A DNA stretch of 64,000 bases from Otatea glauca (lineage: Eukaryota; Streptophyta; Magnoliopsida; Poales; Poaceae): assembly GCA_036346275.1 (NCBI GenBank), contig CM070727.1, positions 8,671,760 through 8,735,759 of the forward strand, written 5' to 3'. Position 1 is the stretch's first letter; every line of letters starts with the position of its first letter. The notes beneath the pieces were generated by a model. That model saw nothing but the letters and a program-made list of their open reading frames with translations. It made no database searches and was not told the origin of the DNA. Shown piece by piece: positions 32,004 through 43,963 of this stretch. Both the position numbers and the translations under genes were made by a program.

Positions 32004-33646
32004 TAGTTCCTCATATAGCGGATGATGGAGGGGTGTCAACTCTGCAGTATGCAGATGACACGATTGTACTCATGGAGGATGATCTTGAGAGTGCTAGAAA
32101 CATCAAAATAATTCCGTCTTTTTGAACAAATGTCTAGTCTCATGATAAATTTTCACAAAGGTGAAATTTATTGTCTTGGGAAAGCAGCAGATCAACAACA
32201 CATGTACAGTGAGAATTTTTACTTGTGGTCTGGGTTCTTTACCTTTCTCTTACCTAGGGATTTCAATGCATACAAGAAGGCTTGCCAATGCTCAATGGAA
32301 ACCTACTGAGGACAAAGTTGAAAAAAAGTTGGGATGTTGGCAAGGTAGATAGTTATCAATTGGGGGGAGGCTCATTCTTATTAATGCTAGCCTCACTAAC
32401 GTTCCCTTGTACATGCTCTCATTCTTTAGAATTCCTAACGGAGTTTTGAAAAGAGTAGTTCATGTTATAGCGGGGTTCCTTTGGCATGACAGTGAAGAAG
32501 CCAAAAAAATAGCATCTGGTCAATTGGCCATAAGTCTGCATGCCAAAAAATCAAGGTGGATTGGGGGTTCTAGACCTTAACAGCATGAATGTGAGCTTGC
32601 TGGGTAAATGGCTATGGCACTTGGACAATGGAAATGGGGTATGGCAGCAATTGCTCAGAAAAAAATATCTGAAGCAACAACCTCTGTCTCAAATACAAGC
32701 CAAATTAGGGGACTCTAATTTTTGGCAGGGTTTGATGGAGATTAACCCCATTTATCAATCAATGTGTAGAAAGGAGGTTAGAAATTATCTCAATGCACGG
32801 GGAGGATGAATCATGAATGGGTTAATCGATCCCCTCTGTCAAAGCAAATTTCCAAGACTTTATAATCTGACATTCACTAAGAATGTCACAGTTAATAAGG
32901 TTCTTGTTGATTGCTTTGGATGCTTAAGGTTTAGGGGAATGTTATGGGGTGATACTTTGATCCAATGCCATCCGCTTCAGTGTGTGCGTGAGGGGACCAA
33001 GCTCTCTGAAAATTCAGACAAAACTGTCGAAAATTGGGAATGGGGGCAGGTTCACAGTTAAATCCTTTTACACATGTCTGAAATTGCATGGAGTGGCAAT
33101 ATATCCACACAAATTAATTTGGAAAGTCAAATTACCTCTCAAGACTAAAGTGTTCTTGTGGTTGATGCTTAGGAACAGTACCCTAACAAAAGACAATATG
33201 TTCAAACGGGATGGAAAGGGAAGGATGGATGCCAGTTTTGTGGTGCGAATGAAACTGTCGACCACTTATTATTCTCATGTCCCCTAGCTAAATATGTTTG
33301 GACAGTGATAAAATGTGATTTTAATCTCCAACAGACACCAACGGAAGCTCAGCAGCTACTGGGTAATTGGCTGGGAAGAATGCCAAAATTTGTGGTTGTT
33401 GGAGCAGCAGCAATTTGCTGGGAAATTTTGAAGGCACGCAATCAATCCTGCTTTCAAAACAAATTTCTGACTGATCCGACGGCGATGATCCATTTGATTT
33501 GTTACTGGATTACTCAGTGGTCTTTGTTGCCGGACGTAGGGAAAAGTGAGATGCTGACCGAGGGAGCGAAGAAACTGCAACAAGTGGCCATGGAAGCGTT
33601 TAGAAGGACTGAAGGATGGCCGCCAACACTGCGCAGAATAATGTAG
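32004..33646 (+). pseudogene. LINE reverse transcriptase C-terminal half and zinc-binding region
   Basis: Just after the copia element the frame resumes with GGVSTLQYADDTIVLMEDD, which holds the YADD catalytic pair. Downstream pieces in shifting frames show LGISMHTRRLAN-like, LGKWLWHLDNGNGVWQQLL, KLIWKVKLPLKTKVFLWLML, the zinc-binding run ending DHLLFSCPLAKYVW, and a final open piece 33305-33646 ending at TAG. Frameshifts at about 32120, 32345, 32810 and 33220 rule out function. Confidence 0.85.
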
Positions 33647-33896
33647 CTGTGTAGTTTGTGGGGTGCTAAATTGGAGTCTGTAAAGTTATGGTAGAAAATA
33701 ATTTTGCTGTTTTGAACTTTAATGTTTTTCGTCGCAGTTGTAACGATTCGCCTGATGCTGCCCATGTCTAGGCAGACTAGGCTAGTATCCGAAATCTGGC
33801 AAATTTTGTCCAGCAGTAAACCTCTTATATAAGTTCTTTCAGTAAATGAAGCTGAGGGTTTCCCCCTCTGTTTTCCAAAAAAAGGTCGTGCTTGTA

Positions 33897-34311
33897 AGTT
33901 GCAACGCTGCATGCTTGCATCTGTAGAGCGCAAGAGCTAGCACGAGTGGCGGAGTGTATGGACTATGGACTATGGAGGATGATGCTACTCTGAGCTTCTT
34001 CACTGCAGTGAACAGTGTAGCGCGTGGACATACTATTCCACTACCAAGTTATGTATGGTCAAATACGATCAGCAAGCTACTTTTGGAGCCGAATCAAATC
34101 ACTTCACTTCACTATATATATCTGCCAGGGCTGTGAATACGAACAAATTATGTTTCGGTACTCACTTTCGTTCCTACTCTGATCAGGCAGCACTTGTGAG
34201 CTGTGCATCTGCCGTGGGGCGTATTCAGCGATCAGTTCGCCAAAGGTAACGCTGGGTCGCCGGCCTTCGACGTACGTAAGCCACTCTGTTTTCCTCTGTA
34301 GTCTGTACTCG
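33897..34311. other. Spacer after the LINE
   Basis: This is probably the original downstream flank of the permease gene, cut off by the LINE. No gene is recognised. Confidence 0.45.
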
Positions 34312-34497
34312 CGCGCGGCACGGATCCCGTTTTTCCTCGACCTGCTGGACGATCGGCTTGCCGTGATCCAGCACCGGCACCTTCTTGGTCACCAGGTTGT
34401 AGCGGAGCAGCGCGCCGCTCTTGTTGGCGAGGTCCTCGTCGACGTACTCGTACTCGACGCCCTTCAGCTAGAGCGCCCAGGGCTCCAGAGATCCTCC
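34312..34497 (-). pseudogene. Tau-class glutathione S-transferase N-terminal fragment
   Basis: Minus-strand translation gives PWAL, a TAG stop (at about 34468-34470), then LKGVEYEYVDEDLANKSG and KKVPVLDHGKPIVQQ. That is the thioredoxin-like glutathione-binding half of plant GSTU enzymes (family pattern NLKGVEYEYVEEDL...KKVPVL). The catalytic serine region upstream and the C-terminal helical domain are absent. The apparent ATG at 34500-34498 belongs to the adjoining MITE. It is a dead fragment. Confidence 0.8.
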
Positions 34498-34748
34498 CAT
34501 TGCAAATAGTTGTCGTTTTAGATATAGATGTAATTAAAAATTTAAAATTTTGGCTACCAATATCCTTTAAATATTTAAATTAAATACATGAAAAACATAT
34601 GCGTAGATTTATATCAACAAATATTTTTAAAATATTATAATTTTATTATATTTTATAAATATATTATAATAAAAATTAGTGGTCAAAAATGTGTTTTGAA
34701 AATTAGATTGATATCTAAAACAACAACTATTTGTGACAGGAAGGAGTA
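34490..34748. mobile_element. Mariner-type MITE next to the GST fragment
   Basis: The left end tcctcccattgcaaatagtt continues as gtcgttttagatat. It is mirrored by the right end, whose reverse complement is tactccttcctgtcacaaat followed by agttgttgttttagatat. Such ends are common in grass mariner-like MITEs. The middle is AT-rich. It abuts or overlaps the truncated end of the GST fragment. Confidence 0.72.
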
Positions 34749-35400
34749 ACTTCTGAAAATTTGTCTTACGGGTGGAACCCTTGACCAAATGATCAATGCA
34801 CACTAGCATCATATTTGCAAATTAGTGGTTCCTAGAAAGGTCTGTTCTGAAGTGTAAAGAATAGGAAAGCTAGCTGACGATCCAAATTCCAAGCACGCCC
34901 TCGGCCCACCTTGCACAAGATAGTGTAACCTGGAGAACTAAGCCATTCGACATTGTTACAATATAATGAAAAATACCAGTATCCATATTGCGTTTCTCTA
35001 CTTCTCTCCTCTCGTACTCCAAACAGGAAAGCTAACAGCAGAGCATGCCAAATGCTCACACAAACACACAAACACAGCTGGTTCCAGTAGTATCTGTTTA
35101 TTACCCATAGTTACCGGAAACACGATTCGTCCGAATCGTGGTACGGGATTTGTGTTCGGATTCGACGAATCCAGTTCATGATTCACGGGTTTACAAAAAA
35201 TCCAGTAACTATGTTATTACCATATTACACAACGGAGCATACGCGTCTTCCTGCTCCGATGAACAGCCATGCCAGTCTTCAATGGAAGGATACATGGCAC
35301 GTGCACATACTACTATTACATGAGGAATTTCGGTACCAAAAGTGCACCTCTTATTCTCATCAGCAAGTGAGTTTTCCTCTGGGTTTGCCCCCGTCAGCAA
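34749..35400. other. Downstream flank of the SAICAR synthetase gene
   Basis: This should contain the 3' untranslated region of the minus-strand gene ending at 35401. No other gene is recognised. Confidence 0.5.
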
Positions 35401-38400
35401 TCAAAGACTCCGTAGGGCTTGTGCAACATTCCTTGATATCCTGTCATAAATAGGTTCCTGCATTTAACAAAACAAGGCTGAAGTATTTGTTTGTCTGATA
35501 TATCAGAAGCACATAAACAGTGTTATACATACTTGTGTTTCTGGGATCACAAATTTTGTATTTGTAATTGTTTCAAACAGAAAAATGTACCTGCGGTGGA
35601 CATTCAAGCAAACTATTATTCAACTAGAACAGAATATCATGCTTGCACCAGTTTCATGTATACAGAGATGCGCAGAAAAAATTGATCTGAAGTGGAAAAT
35701 GCTAGCAGAAACTCGTAGAAAGAGATATACCGCCATGCTAGTTCACAAACTAGTTCTTCTGGAGCTTCCGGCAGAACCTGAGTGTTTGAGTAACAAATAA
35801 GCATGCAATCAACACAACTGACATGCATTATGTTGTGAATATAGTCATTGACATTTCCATATCTCACTAAATATTGATAGTTAGCTCAGAATGAAAAAAA
35901 AATCTTAAGTAATTTTGATAGCCAAGTAGGAAGAAAAGTGACATACCGCATCTTCATATGGATTGCAATTGTTCTTAAACCACAGCCTTAAGAACTCCTG
36001 GTGAAAATGAAATCACCTCTTCAGCAATTCCATTATAAATGAGTCACAAGGTTTTGAAAGGCATAAAGATTGCACTAAGGTAAATTTCCACATACATGGT
36101 TGTGCACGAAGTCAAAGGGTAGTTTACCTTGTCAACATTTTCAGGTTCAAGACCAGATTTGAATCTTTCTTCATATGAATTAGCAATCCAATACCTGCTG
36201 GAGTCCGGAGTATGCACCTGCTTGTCCGAAAGAGGACATAGTGAGTTTTGTCAGAAATAATCACTCAATATCGCTGAAGGTGTTAAACAGATGTACTCAA
36301 CGAAATTATGAAAATCCTAGAAACTAAACAGTATGAACTACAACACACTGAACCATATTCAGTATCTTATTTAGTTTGTACAAGTATGGATTAAATTAAA
36401 AATGGCCTCCTCAAAGGATATTTTCTCCATATATAATTAGTTACTTACTGCAACGGGAAGAATATATTACACACCTAAGCACTAAAGGTTAATTTCTACA
36501 TTGACAGATTTCAGAAAGTAGATTAATACATCAAAAATGGAAAACCAAAGATGTAGTGAACAGTTCAATGGATGCCTCAAAGGATGAAGGATCTACACAC
36601 AAAGTCCAGGGAAATGGACAATATACTTCGGCAGTATCTATGGGCTGGAAACATTCTACAGTAGGTGAAGTTTCTATAGCTTGTTGGTTCCCGGTTGGAA
36701 ACCAGTCCCAACCTGCCAGTGGAAACCAGCTGGTGAAATGGTAAGCCTAACCCCTTAGTACAAGCACCAGTACTAGAATGAATAAGGTTGGTTTTGGTGC
36801 AAGGGTCCAATGCTTCATGGCGTATCAAAAATCAAAACAAGACTTGTAATCATGTAAAGACAGTTTCAACACGATAAAGCAATAAATTTATCTAGTGACA
36901 AGATTGTTTATATATACACAAAACAGTGAGCTGGTACAATTTAGTTCAAATAAACGGTCAGGTAGTGTAACAAAAAGTTAAATCATACATAATTTTCACT
37001 AGTTTATGGGCCAAATGAGCATAGAGTTTGCAGACTAGAAATATTGAGAGGATAACATCATGTAAGAAAATGCAACCTCATCAATTAACATGATTGTTCC
37101 ATCAGTTGTTTTTCCGAACTCATATTTGGTGTCAACTAGAATTAATCCATTCTCTAAGGCCACTTGCTGCAAAAGGAAAACAGAATAGAGGATCAGCATG
37201 TTACATGGATGAGTTGTGGGGGAAGATTAGCATACAAGCTATAAATATACGGTCTCAATGCAAATTTTGGAGATGAGTAATGCTTGGTCACAAAGTGAAC
37301 CATATAATCTCACAACTACTCGTACATCTAGTTCGTGCAATACAAACATGATAACTATGGCCTTAAATATCTGAATTGGACAAGGTGCAGAGATGAAAAG
37401 CAAAATTTAAAATGCCACAAGTCCAATATTTTCCAAGCTTTGAAAGTGAAATCAATTGTAGAAGGTTACTAGGCATGGACCTGAAAACACCTTAACAGAA
37501 ACAGAAGACACAGGAATTAGCTACCTGCCCATATGCAAACAAGCTTAAGGCTTTGCTTCTTGCTTCATCAAAATCTTCCTTTGACATCAGCCCTGACTTA
37601 ACTATCTGCAGAATATCATGATAATGTAAGGGCATCTTTGAAGGCAAAATAGAAGTACACAAAGGAGGTGATGCAGACATGCAGCAGCATTTACATGCCA
37701 AAATCTACAAGCTAGAAATCCTCAAGGAAGTGTGCCTGACAAATAATCCAACCTAGATAGCTCATAAAAAAAGGAAACTAAGATCCAGAAATCATTCAAA
37801 GACTTCCAGTTCCAAATTTCTGCCAGACCGATATAATAATAGTACCAAACAAAGGAGAAACTTCAATATCCAACAAGTGAAAAGCAAACACAATAGTGTA
37901 ACTTTATTGACTCCGGAATGAGGGGCACGAACTAGTAGCCTCGTTTACTTGCTACTTTTTCAAATATATTAGGTCTGTCTATGGAATTGCAATGTTAGAC
38001 TAATCTAAGAGCATTTGTTTGTCCTCTTCCCTCTGTCACCTACTCTTAGTTTTGAGGGGCTCTACTGCTTGCAGCATATGTTATTTATGTTTTTAAGATT
38101 ATGCGAGCAAATATATTAAAACAAAGAGATAAGTAAATACCTCATGAGGAGTAACAGGGACATCATGATCTGCTGCTTTAGTTGTCGGTGTGAGGATATT
38201 TGAAGATAGCTTCTGATTCTTTACCATACCTGTACCAAAGAGCTCACTCACTAGATAGAACAAAAGAAATCCAAATTGGATATTTATTGGTTAGCCTACC
38301 ATCAGGAAGAACATTTCCACAATAGTTCCTCGCACCCTTACTATAAACCGTCCACAAAGATGTATCAGTGCTTCCTGTAACAAATCCCCTCACTGAAAAT

Positions 38401-39724
38401 AAAGAAAGCAAAGATAAGATTCATAAGGAAGACAAACAGAAATGAAAATAACTAATTTGATTGGCACAACCAACAAGATTCTGAATTATAGGATTGCAAA
38501 CTGGTAGGAGAAATATCAAGATATGCAGCAAGCCTTAGGTCTCACCAACAAATTCTACTGGAAAAACTGAGCACCTTTTGGCAATTGTCACGTTCTTATC
38601 AGGATAAGACACTACTGCATTTGGAGTGATATGACCAGTCCTATTGAACCACCAAAGGCTTGTCTCGTTAAGAACCTGAAATCATCCATATGACAACGCA
38701 TCAAAACAACTGATCATGGAAGCAATAATTTCAGATTCCATTACATTCAGCTTCTACACTTCATTACACGGGGCAGACAAGGTGGTCCGGCTTAAGAATA
38801 AACAGCTAGATCAACATTCAACAATGAGATAAATTCCAGACATGACTATGGATAAACACTTGTCATATTTTCAGGTGATAATTACTTGGAGAATCGAACC
38901 TTACTGTTAAAGTATGAGTAGATTAGTCACCTTTCCTCAATAGCTTAAGCTTTTGGATAGAGCTGTTGGCGCATCGAACTCAATACTTACTATTGCAAAA
39001 AAGTGTTTATTCGTAAATTGCATTGTACGGAGTGGCTTTGAATTGCACTGTACTGCAGCTCCAACGAACAGCAAAAGCAAGGGCCGAAACAAGCAACATC
39101 CCAATTCCCGAGCATGCCACAATGCTAGCACCTCAACAGCTAGCCAGTATGGCATTGGCATGTAAATTCCGCATATGCTTATCAACATGAGCATTGAACA
39201 ACAACAGATGCGAAGCATACCTGCCCTTTGAAAGGGATTGAAGCAAGGACACGGTCGAACGCGCTCTGCCGGTCAGTAGTCACCAGCACCAGGTGCTCCC
39301 CGCTCTCGTACACGTCCCTCACCTTCCCATCGATTATCGAACACCAACGGTCACTCACTATAACCATCCAGAATACCCCCAATGGACAACAGGCCAGTTG
39401 TTTGCTCACCTTGCCCTTGGCGGCGAGGCGGAGCCCGGGGACGGAGAGGTCGAGGCGGGTCTCGCCGAGACAGTTCGCCATGGCACCACGCGCGGCGAGG
39501 AGAACTGCATCACGGTGGCCCGGGTCGGCGGCGAGAAGGGAGGACGCCGCGCCGCTTCCGCCGGCCGCGGCGGTTGCGGCGAGGGGTGGGGTGCGGGGGG
39601 AAGAGGTGGACATGGAGAGGCGGGGAAGGCGAGTTGTGGATGAGGAGGGACTCGGGAGGAGTGTTTTGGGCGGGTTCGCAAGGTGTACGACGGCGGCGGC
39701 GGCGGGGGGCGCGAAGGGAGACAT
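35401..39724 (-). CDS. PUR7: SAICAR synthetase (phosphoribosylaminoimidazole-succinocarboxamide synthase)
   Basis: Joins CAIR and aspartate with ATP to give SAICAR in de novo purine synthesis, in the plastid in plants. Twelve exons with GT-AG borders and consistent phases: 39724-39410, 39322-39221, 38675-38546, 38392-38300, 38229-38141, 37605-37525, 37166-37077, 36217-36128, 35997-35947, 35777-35731, 35590-35533 and 35457-35401. They total 1203 bp (400 residues), normal for plant enzymes. Motifs include GKVRDVYESGEHLVLVTTD, RQSAFDRVLASIPFKGQ, LNETSLWWFNRTGHI, RGFVTGSTDTSLWTVYSKG, GLILVDTKYEFGKTTDG and DEVHTPDSSRYWIANSYE. The first 50 or so residues are rich in Ser, Pro, Ala and Thr and suit a plastid transit peptide. 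Intron 1 (39323-39409, 87 bp) has no stop and is a multiple of three, so retention would add 29 residues. Start chosen at MSPFAPP; an upstream in-frame ATG at 39862 lies in the flanking transposon. The gene appears intact. Confidence 0.92.
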
Positions 39725-40991
39725 GGAAGGGGGCTCGGCCGAGAGGTTGGGGCCTTTTGCGGCAGTGGTTTTTGGCTTTCGGCTGTCCGCGGCGGCCGTG
39801 CGGTGCGGGGTTTTGCGTGGAGCGGTGGTGCGGTGGGGCCGGTACCACTCCCAAGTAGTCAAGGTTTGAAAATTTGGTTTCCAAATAAATTTCGTATCGC
39901 GAGATTTCGGACGAAATTTGAATTTAAAAATTCAAATCCGGTCTACGCAGTAACGAAAAATCCTGAAATTCGGCGGGTTTTTTTGCACCGGCAGAAAAGT
40001 GATCTAAACGTTAACGAAAAATTTTGAAATTTTTTTTGGAGGTTCCTGACACATTACTGATGTTCTCACAAAAATTTCGGCTGATTATCACATCTGAGGA
40101 ATTTTTAAAAATTTGGAGAGTGGTACTGTCCTGATAAAACACTGACCGACAAGTTTGATCCGAATGAAAAATGTTACAAATCAAGTTAAAAACTGTTGAA
40201 ATTTTTTGTGTATGGTTATGATCCATAACTAATGTTCTCACAAAATTTTCAGATGATTATCAAGCTTCATGAATTTTTGAAAATTCGAACAGTACTACTG
40301 TCCTGTTAAAAGGCTTACCGGCATATTCAAACAAAATGAAAAATGGTTTTAACCACGTTAGAAATTTTTGAAAATTTTGGTAGATGGTCTTGATGTAACA
40401 TTAATGTTCATATAAAATTTTGAGGTGTTGATTAAACTTAAATAATTTTTAAAAATTCTATGAAGTTAGAAATTTCGACAACATGTTGACTGAAATTCAG
40501 AGTTTGAGAGTCACAATTCGAAACAATCAATGTATATTTGCATGAAAATTAATAGGTATGAAATAAAATCGATACATATGAGAATTTATTGTATATTTGC
40601 ATCACAATGCCTACGACTACCATGGACCACGTGAGACAGGTGCTTGTTGAAATGCTTCTGGGTAAGAGTGCTATATGGCCAGCATATGCATGCCAAGTCC
40701 ATCCAACATGATCAAATTTTGGTCACTCTAACCTTCAAACGAAAAGGGCCTAATTAATTCTTCAAGTGTACCAACAAATGCTAAGCCTTTGAGAGACCTC
40801 TGCATATGAGAATAAAATTAATATATATTTGCATGACGTACCTACGAGTAGTAGTACGCCTGTGGTTGAAATTCCACCTCCGCGTTGTCAACAATGACCT
40901 CGTGATACCTCCTCTCATGTTGTTGCTTGTATTCTTCCCAGGCCATGTCCCGTGGTAGCCAGGCAGACTTCCAATTTTCGTAATGAAACTC

Positions 40992-42716
40992 TCAGGCACT
41001 AGGTTTCTCGGACTGGAAAAAATACCTGACACTAACAGATGAGTGCCGCGCGTACGGATCGACGTATGGATCATTGTAGTCAAACAGCGAAGACATGCTA
41101 GATCCATCAACACTTTGTCTGTAACCATACGCACCCTGATCTCCTCTATATGGTATTGAACCATACCCACTATGCTCAGTTGAGAACCCCAAATGTCTGG
41201 AAGACTGACTGCTATACCATGAGCCTGCGTCATCTTGTGGCTGTGCTTCCTGTCGCTCACCCCCACCACTCGACGTACCCTTTCCCTTACTACGGGTCTG
41301 CCTCTGTGAGCCCCTCCTCGAGAGGCTAACCCCATATTGTGATGTTGGTGGAGATTGTGGTTGTGAACGGAAGCGCATGGTATACTGGTCAGTTTTTGTT
41401 CCATCATCGATGGGAGGGTCTGACTTTGTCGTTGAACCACTACTGAGGCTCTGCTCATTATCAGAAGTTTCTGTTTCGTCATCGCTGCCGACAGCAGGCT
41501 CATCATCAACTAGCTCTCTTTTTTTTCCCTTGGTAGGTTGGCTCCCCGATAACTTCTCTAAACCGCGTAAAGCTCCTGCCAGTGTGTGATCGTCGTCGGT
41601 GTTGCTAGCACGCTTTCTCTTCCCTTTGTGCGTGTTATCGACCGCGAACTCGGCACAATCTGAGATATTTTTTCCGCCTATGGCCAATTGAAAGTAATAT
41701 TAACATCGCTGTGAGGTTTCAATACACATGATGCACAAGTAGAATGGAAAATAATTATGTTAGTTACCTGTGGCCTTATTCATCTTTTCTGGCGGGATAG
41801 AGTCTACCACGAATCTCGCTGGGAGAGGTGGATCAATCTCACTGTTCTCGTCCAATAGGGGCTCTCCACCAGACCTACACAGGTCGAACCACTCTGCCAT
41901 AGGGTCAGTACCAGGGTGCATCGCACTCTCAATGAGCCTATCGAGTGGGTCTTCATCCTGAGCATCACGGGTGGATTCGTAGTCCCGTAAGCGAAGTCGC
42001 AGGTTGTAGTGCACGAACACAAGCTGCTGCAGCTTTGCATAACTTAATCGGTTCCTCATCTGCGTGTGCACTAAGGCAAATGTGCTCCACTTGCGCTCGC
42101 ATCCACTTGACGACGCGCACTGTGACACTAACCGCAAAGCGAACTTCTGCAAAGCTGGCGTCTCATTTCCAAACGCCATCCACCATTGAGCTGCAGATAA
42201 TACGATAAAAGAAAAGATTGCCATTCAGTTGTAAACAACATCACGAAAATAACTGTAATTACGTATTTACCTGTTGTCATGCGCTCATCGATGGCACTGG
42301 ACTGTGCAAGCTGAGTGGCAAACCGTTCCCTTCTAAGACGGTATACATCAACTTCCCGTATGGCCTGCACCGCGGTATGGTCGTTATCAGCCATAATCTC
42401 TAGTGCAGTAAAGAGTGCTCCCATGTACTGCGGAGTGCTGCATATATTGTAGGAGAACTGAGATCGTGGGTCAAGCACGGAGGTTGCGATGCACAAATCA
42501 TTGTATAGTGAGCATAACAAATCCCTACATTGCGTAGTTGCCGTAAGAGAACTGAACATATTAATTTCACTGACCTGCTTGCACGAATGTGGTTTCCCTT
42601 ATTTCGGTAAACCTCTTTTCCAGGACTTGCAAGAACATCCTGAAATGCTCTCTGTGCTCCCATAAGCGGTTGTTATACTCATTTCGCACAGTCGCGTACT
42701 GCATCATTGTAAGGAT
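40992..42716 (-). pseudogene. hAT transposase, C-terminal part with dimerisation domain (gene split)
   Basis: Exons 42716-42575, 42551-42271, 42190-41768 and 41677-40992 have GT-AG borders whose phases match throughout. Landmarks are MMQYATVRNEYNNRLWEHRE, DLCIATSVLDPRSQFSYNI and RRERFATQLAQSSAIDERMT, then the hAT dimerisation region: AQWWMAFGNETPALQKFALR, LVSQCASSSGCERKWSTFAL and RLSYAKLQQLVFVHYNLRLR. A low-complexity Ser/Gln/Gly tail ends at 40992. The middle part (DUF659-like, with catalytic residues) expected between this and the BED exon is not found; foreign sequence fills the place. A further open piece, 40984-40851 (ENWKSAWLPRDMAWEEYKQQ), may be an alternative last exon. Confidence 0.8.
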
Positions 42717-43083
42717 CAAGTTGGCCTAGAGGGGGGGTGAATAGGCAACTTTAAAACTTTTTAATTATTACGAAAAAATTTTCTCAATAAAATTTGAAAC
42801 AAAAGCAATTAGTTTAGAAGTCCAACACAACAGTTGTTCAAGAAAACTTTGTAAGGAAGGGAATTTCGAATGAGAAACAATAAGAGAATAATAAGCAATG
42901 ATAAACAAAAACAGGAGAATTCAATGATTTTCCACCGAGGTTCAGAGATCACTCCTACGTCCCCGTTAGAGCACTTCCTCAGAAATATTGCTCCACCAAA
43001 CAGCCAATCTCAATAGCTTTTGGTTTTTCACTATCTTGACTCTTTCACTACTCCAGTGAGGTGAGTCTCAACCTTTCACAATA

Positions 43084-43406
43084 GGGTTAATTGGATACAT
43101 GCCACTGTAGGAACCGGTTATTCGAGATTTGCCATCGTTCCTTTGCTTATTCGAACGATGCCATTATGAAACCCCGCCTATTTGAAATATGCCACCGCTC
43201 GCGACACGTGTCCCGTCCGGTCAAACCGAGCGCAGGACTCTTTCCATTCGGACGCTTTTGCCCCTCCGCACCTGGCCTGGCTGAGACCAAGAGCCACGCA
43301 AGCAAGGTCAGTGCCCTCCCCATTCGCTCTCGCGCCACCAAGAGCCAAGAACCCTAGAACATCCGATTCCCCACCCAGGCGACCGCGACGAGCCCTAGCA
43401 ATCCAA
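43084..43406. repeat. Left terminal inverted repeat of the MULE
   Basis: About 323 bp, matched base for base over long runs by the reverse complement of 47654-47975, with a handful of differences. The ATG of the GRF gene lies 38 bp inside its inner edge, so the repeat probably supplies the promoter. Confidence 0.92.
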
Positions 43407-43443
43407 TAGCCGTCGCCCTTTTGTGGTCGGAGTAGCTTGCCTC

Positions 43444-43963
43444 ATGGACTCCGCAAGGTCTTGCTCTTCGGGGTCGTACGGGGTTGAGAGGTACGTTCCT
43501 CAAAATGCAACATTTGACTGCCCACGTTGCAAGATTCCAGTGCTTAGGCTAAGGAGCAGGAGTGAAAGAAATCCTGGTAGGTACTTCTTGAAGTGCAAGA
43601 ACAATTGCTCGATTAGTCTTCAACTTGATTGTTTGTTGAGTTGTTGATTTGATTCCCAGTGTTTTGATTGCATTTTGTTGCTATTGAGGATTGCAGAGCA
43701 ATGATGTGTGCAACTTTTTCATGTGGGAGGATGAAACTGTTGCATGTGGCCATGGAATGAGTACAATGCGAAATCAGGCAGAGCAATGTGGCTCGATTGA
43801 AGGTTGTGTGCATTTGAAGCAACTCTGTGTCGATGTCAGTGCATTAAAGAAGCAAAGTGAAGAATTGATTGCAGCTGTAAACTGGATGAAGAATGTCGTA
43901 GGAATGTGGATTTTTTTCTCTTTTTTCGTAATGTCAATAGTTGTAGCAGTTTCTTTGAAGTAG
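43444..43963 (+). CDS. GRF-type zinc-finger protein with C-terminal membrane segment (MULE-borne)
   Basis: Two exons are proposed, 43444-43615 and 43689-43963, joined in phase with a 73-bp intron (donor ATTA/GTCTTC, acceptor TTGAG/GATTG), giving 148 residues. The intron borders are inferred. Exon 1 has FDCPRCKIPVLRLRSRSE and NPGRYFLKCKNN. Exon 2 has DVCNFFMWEDE. Together they make the CxxC...GRxF...C...CxFFxWxD pattern of zf-GRF domains, which bind nucleic acid in other proteins. A helical stretch follows (LKKQSEELIAAVNWMKN), then one hydrophobic segment MWIFFSFFVMSIVVAVSLK at the C-terminus. The gene looks intact while its partner transposase is not. Its role in transposition is unknown. Confidence 0.72.

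Larger units (their letters stand above)
26044..33887 (+). mobile_element. 5'-truncated L1-type LINE, split by a copia insertion
   Basis: The retained part covers the reverse transcriptase, zinc-binding region, a 3' untranslated tail and a short A-run (33877-33883). The nine bases gtgcttgta occur just before (26035-26043) and just after (33888-33896) and are a plausible target duplication. The first 5' part of the LINE is missing. A 5063-bp copia element at 26941-32003 splits it; the frame resumes cleanly after the 5-bp copia duplication is removed. The insertion lies about 45 bp past the permease stop codon. Confidence 0.75.

Noticed and set aside
39725..39862. Upstream in-frame ATG that would add 46 residues to SAICAR synthetase
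   Set aside because: The ATG lies at the end of the flanking transposon. The ATG at 39724 gives a sensible plastid-type leader.
43091..43409. Small open frames in the MULE terminal repeats, found again at 47661-47968
   Set aside because: They are copies of one another inside inverted repeats and have no domain. They are repeat sequence, not genes.
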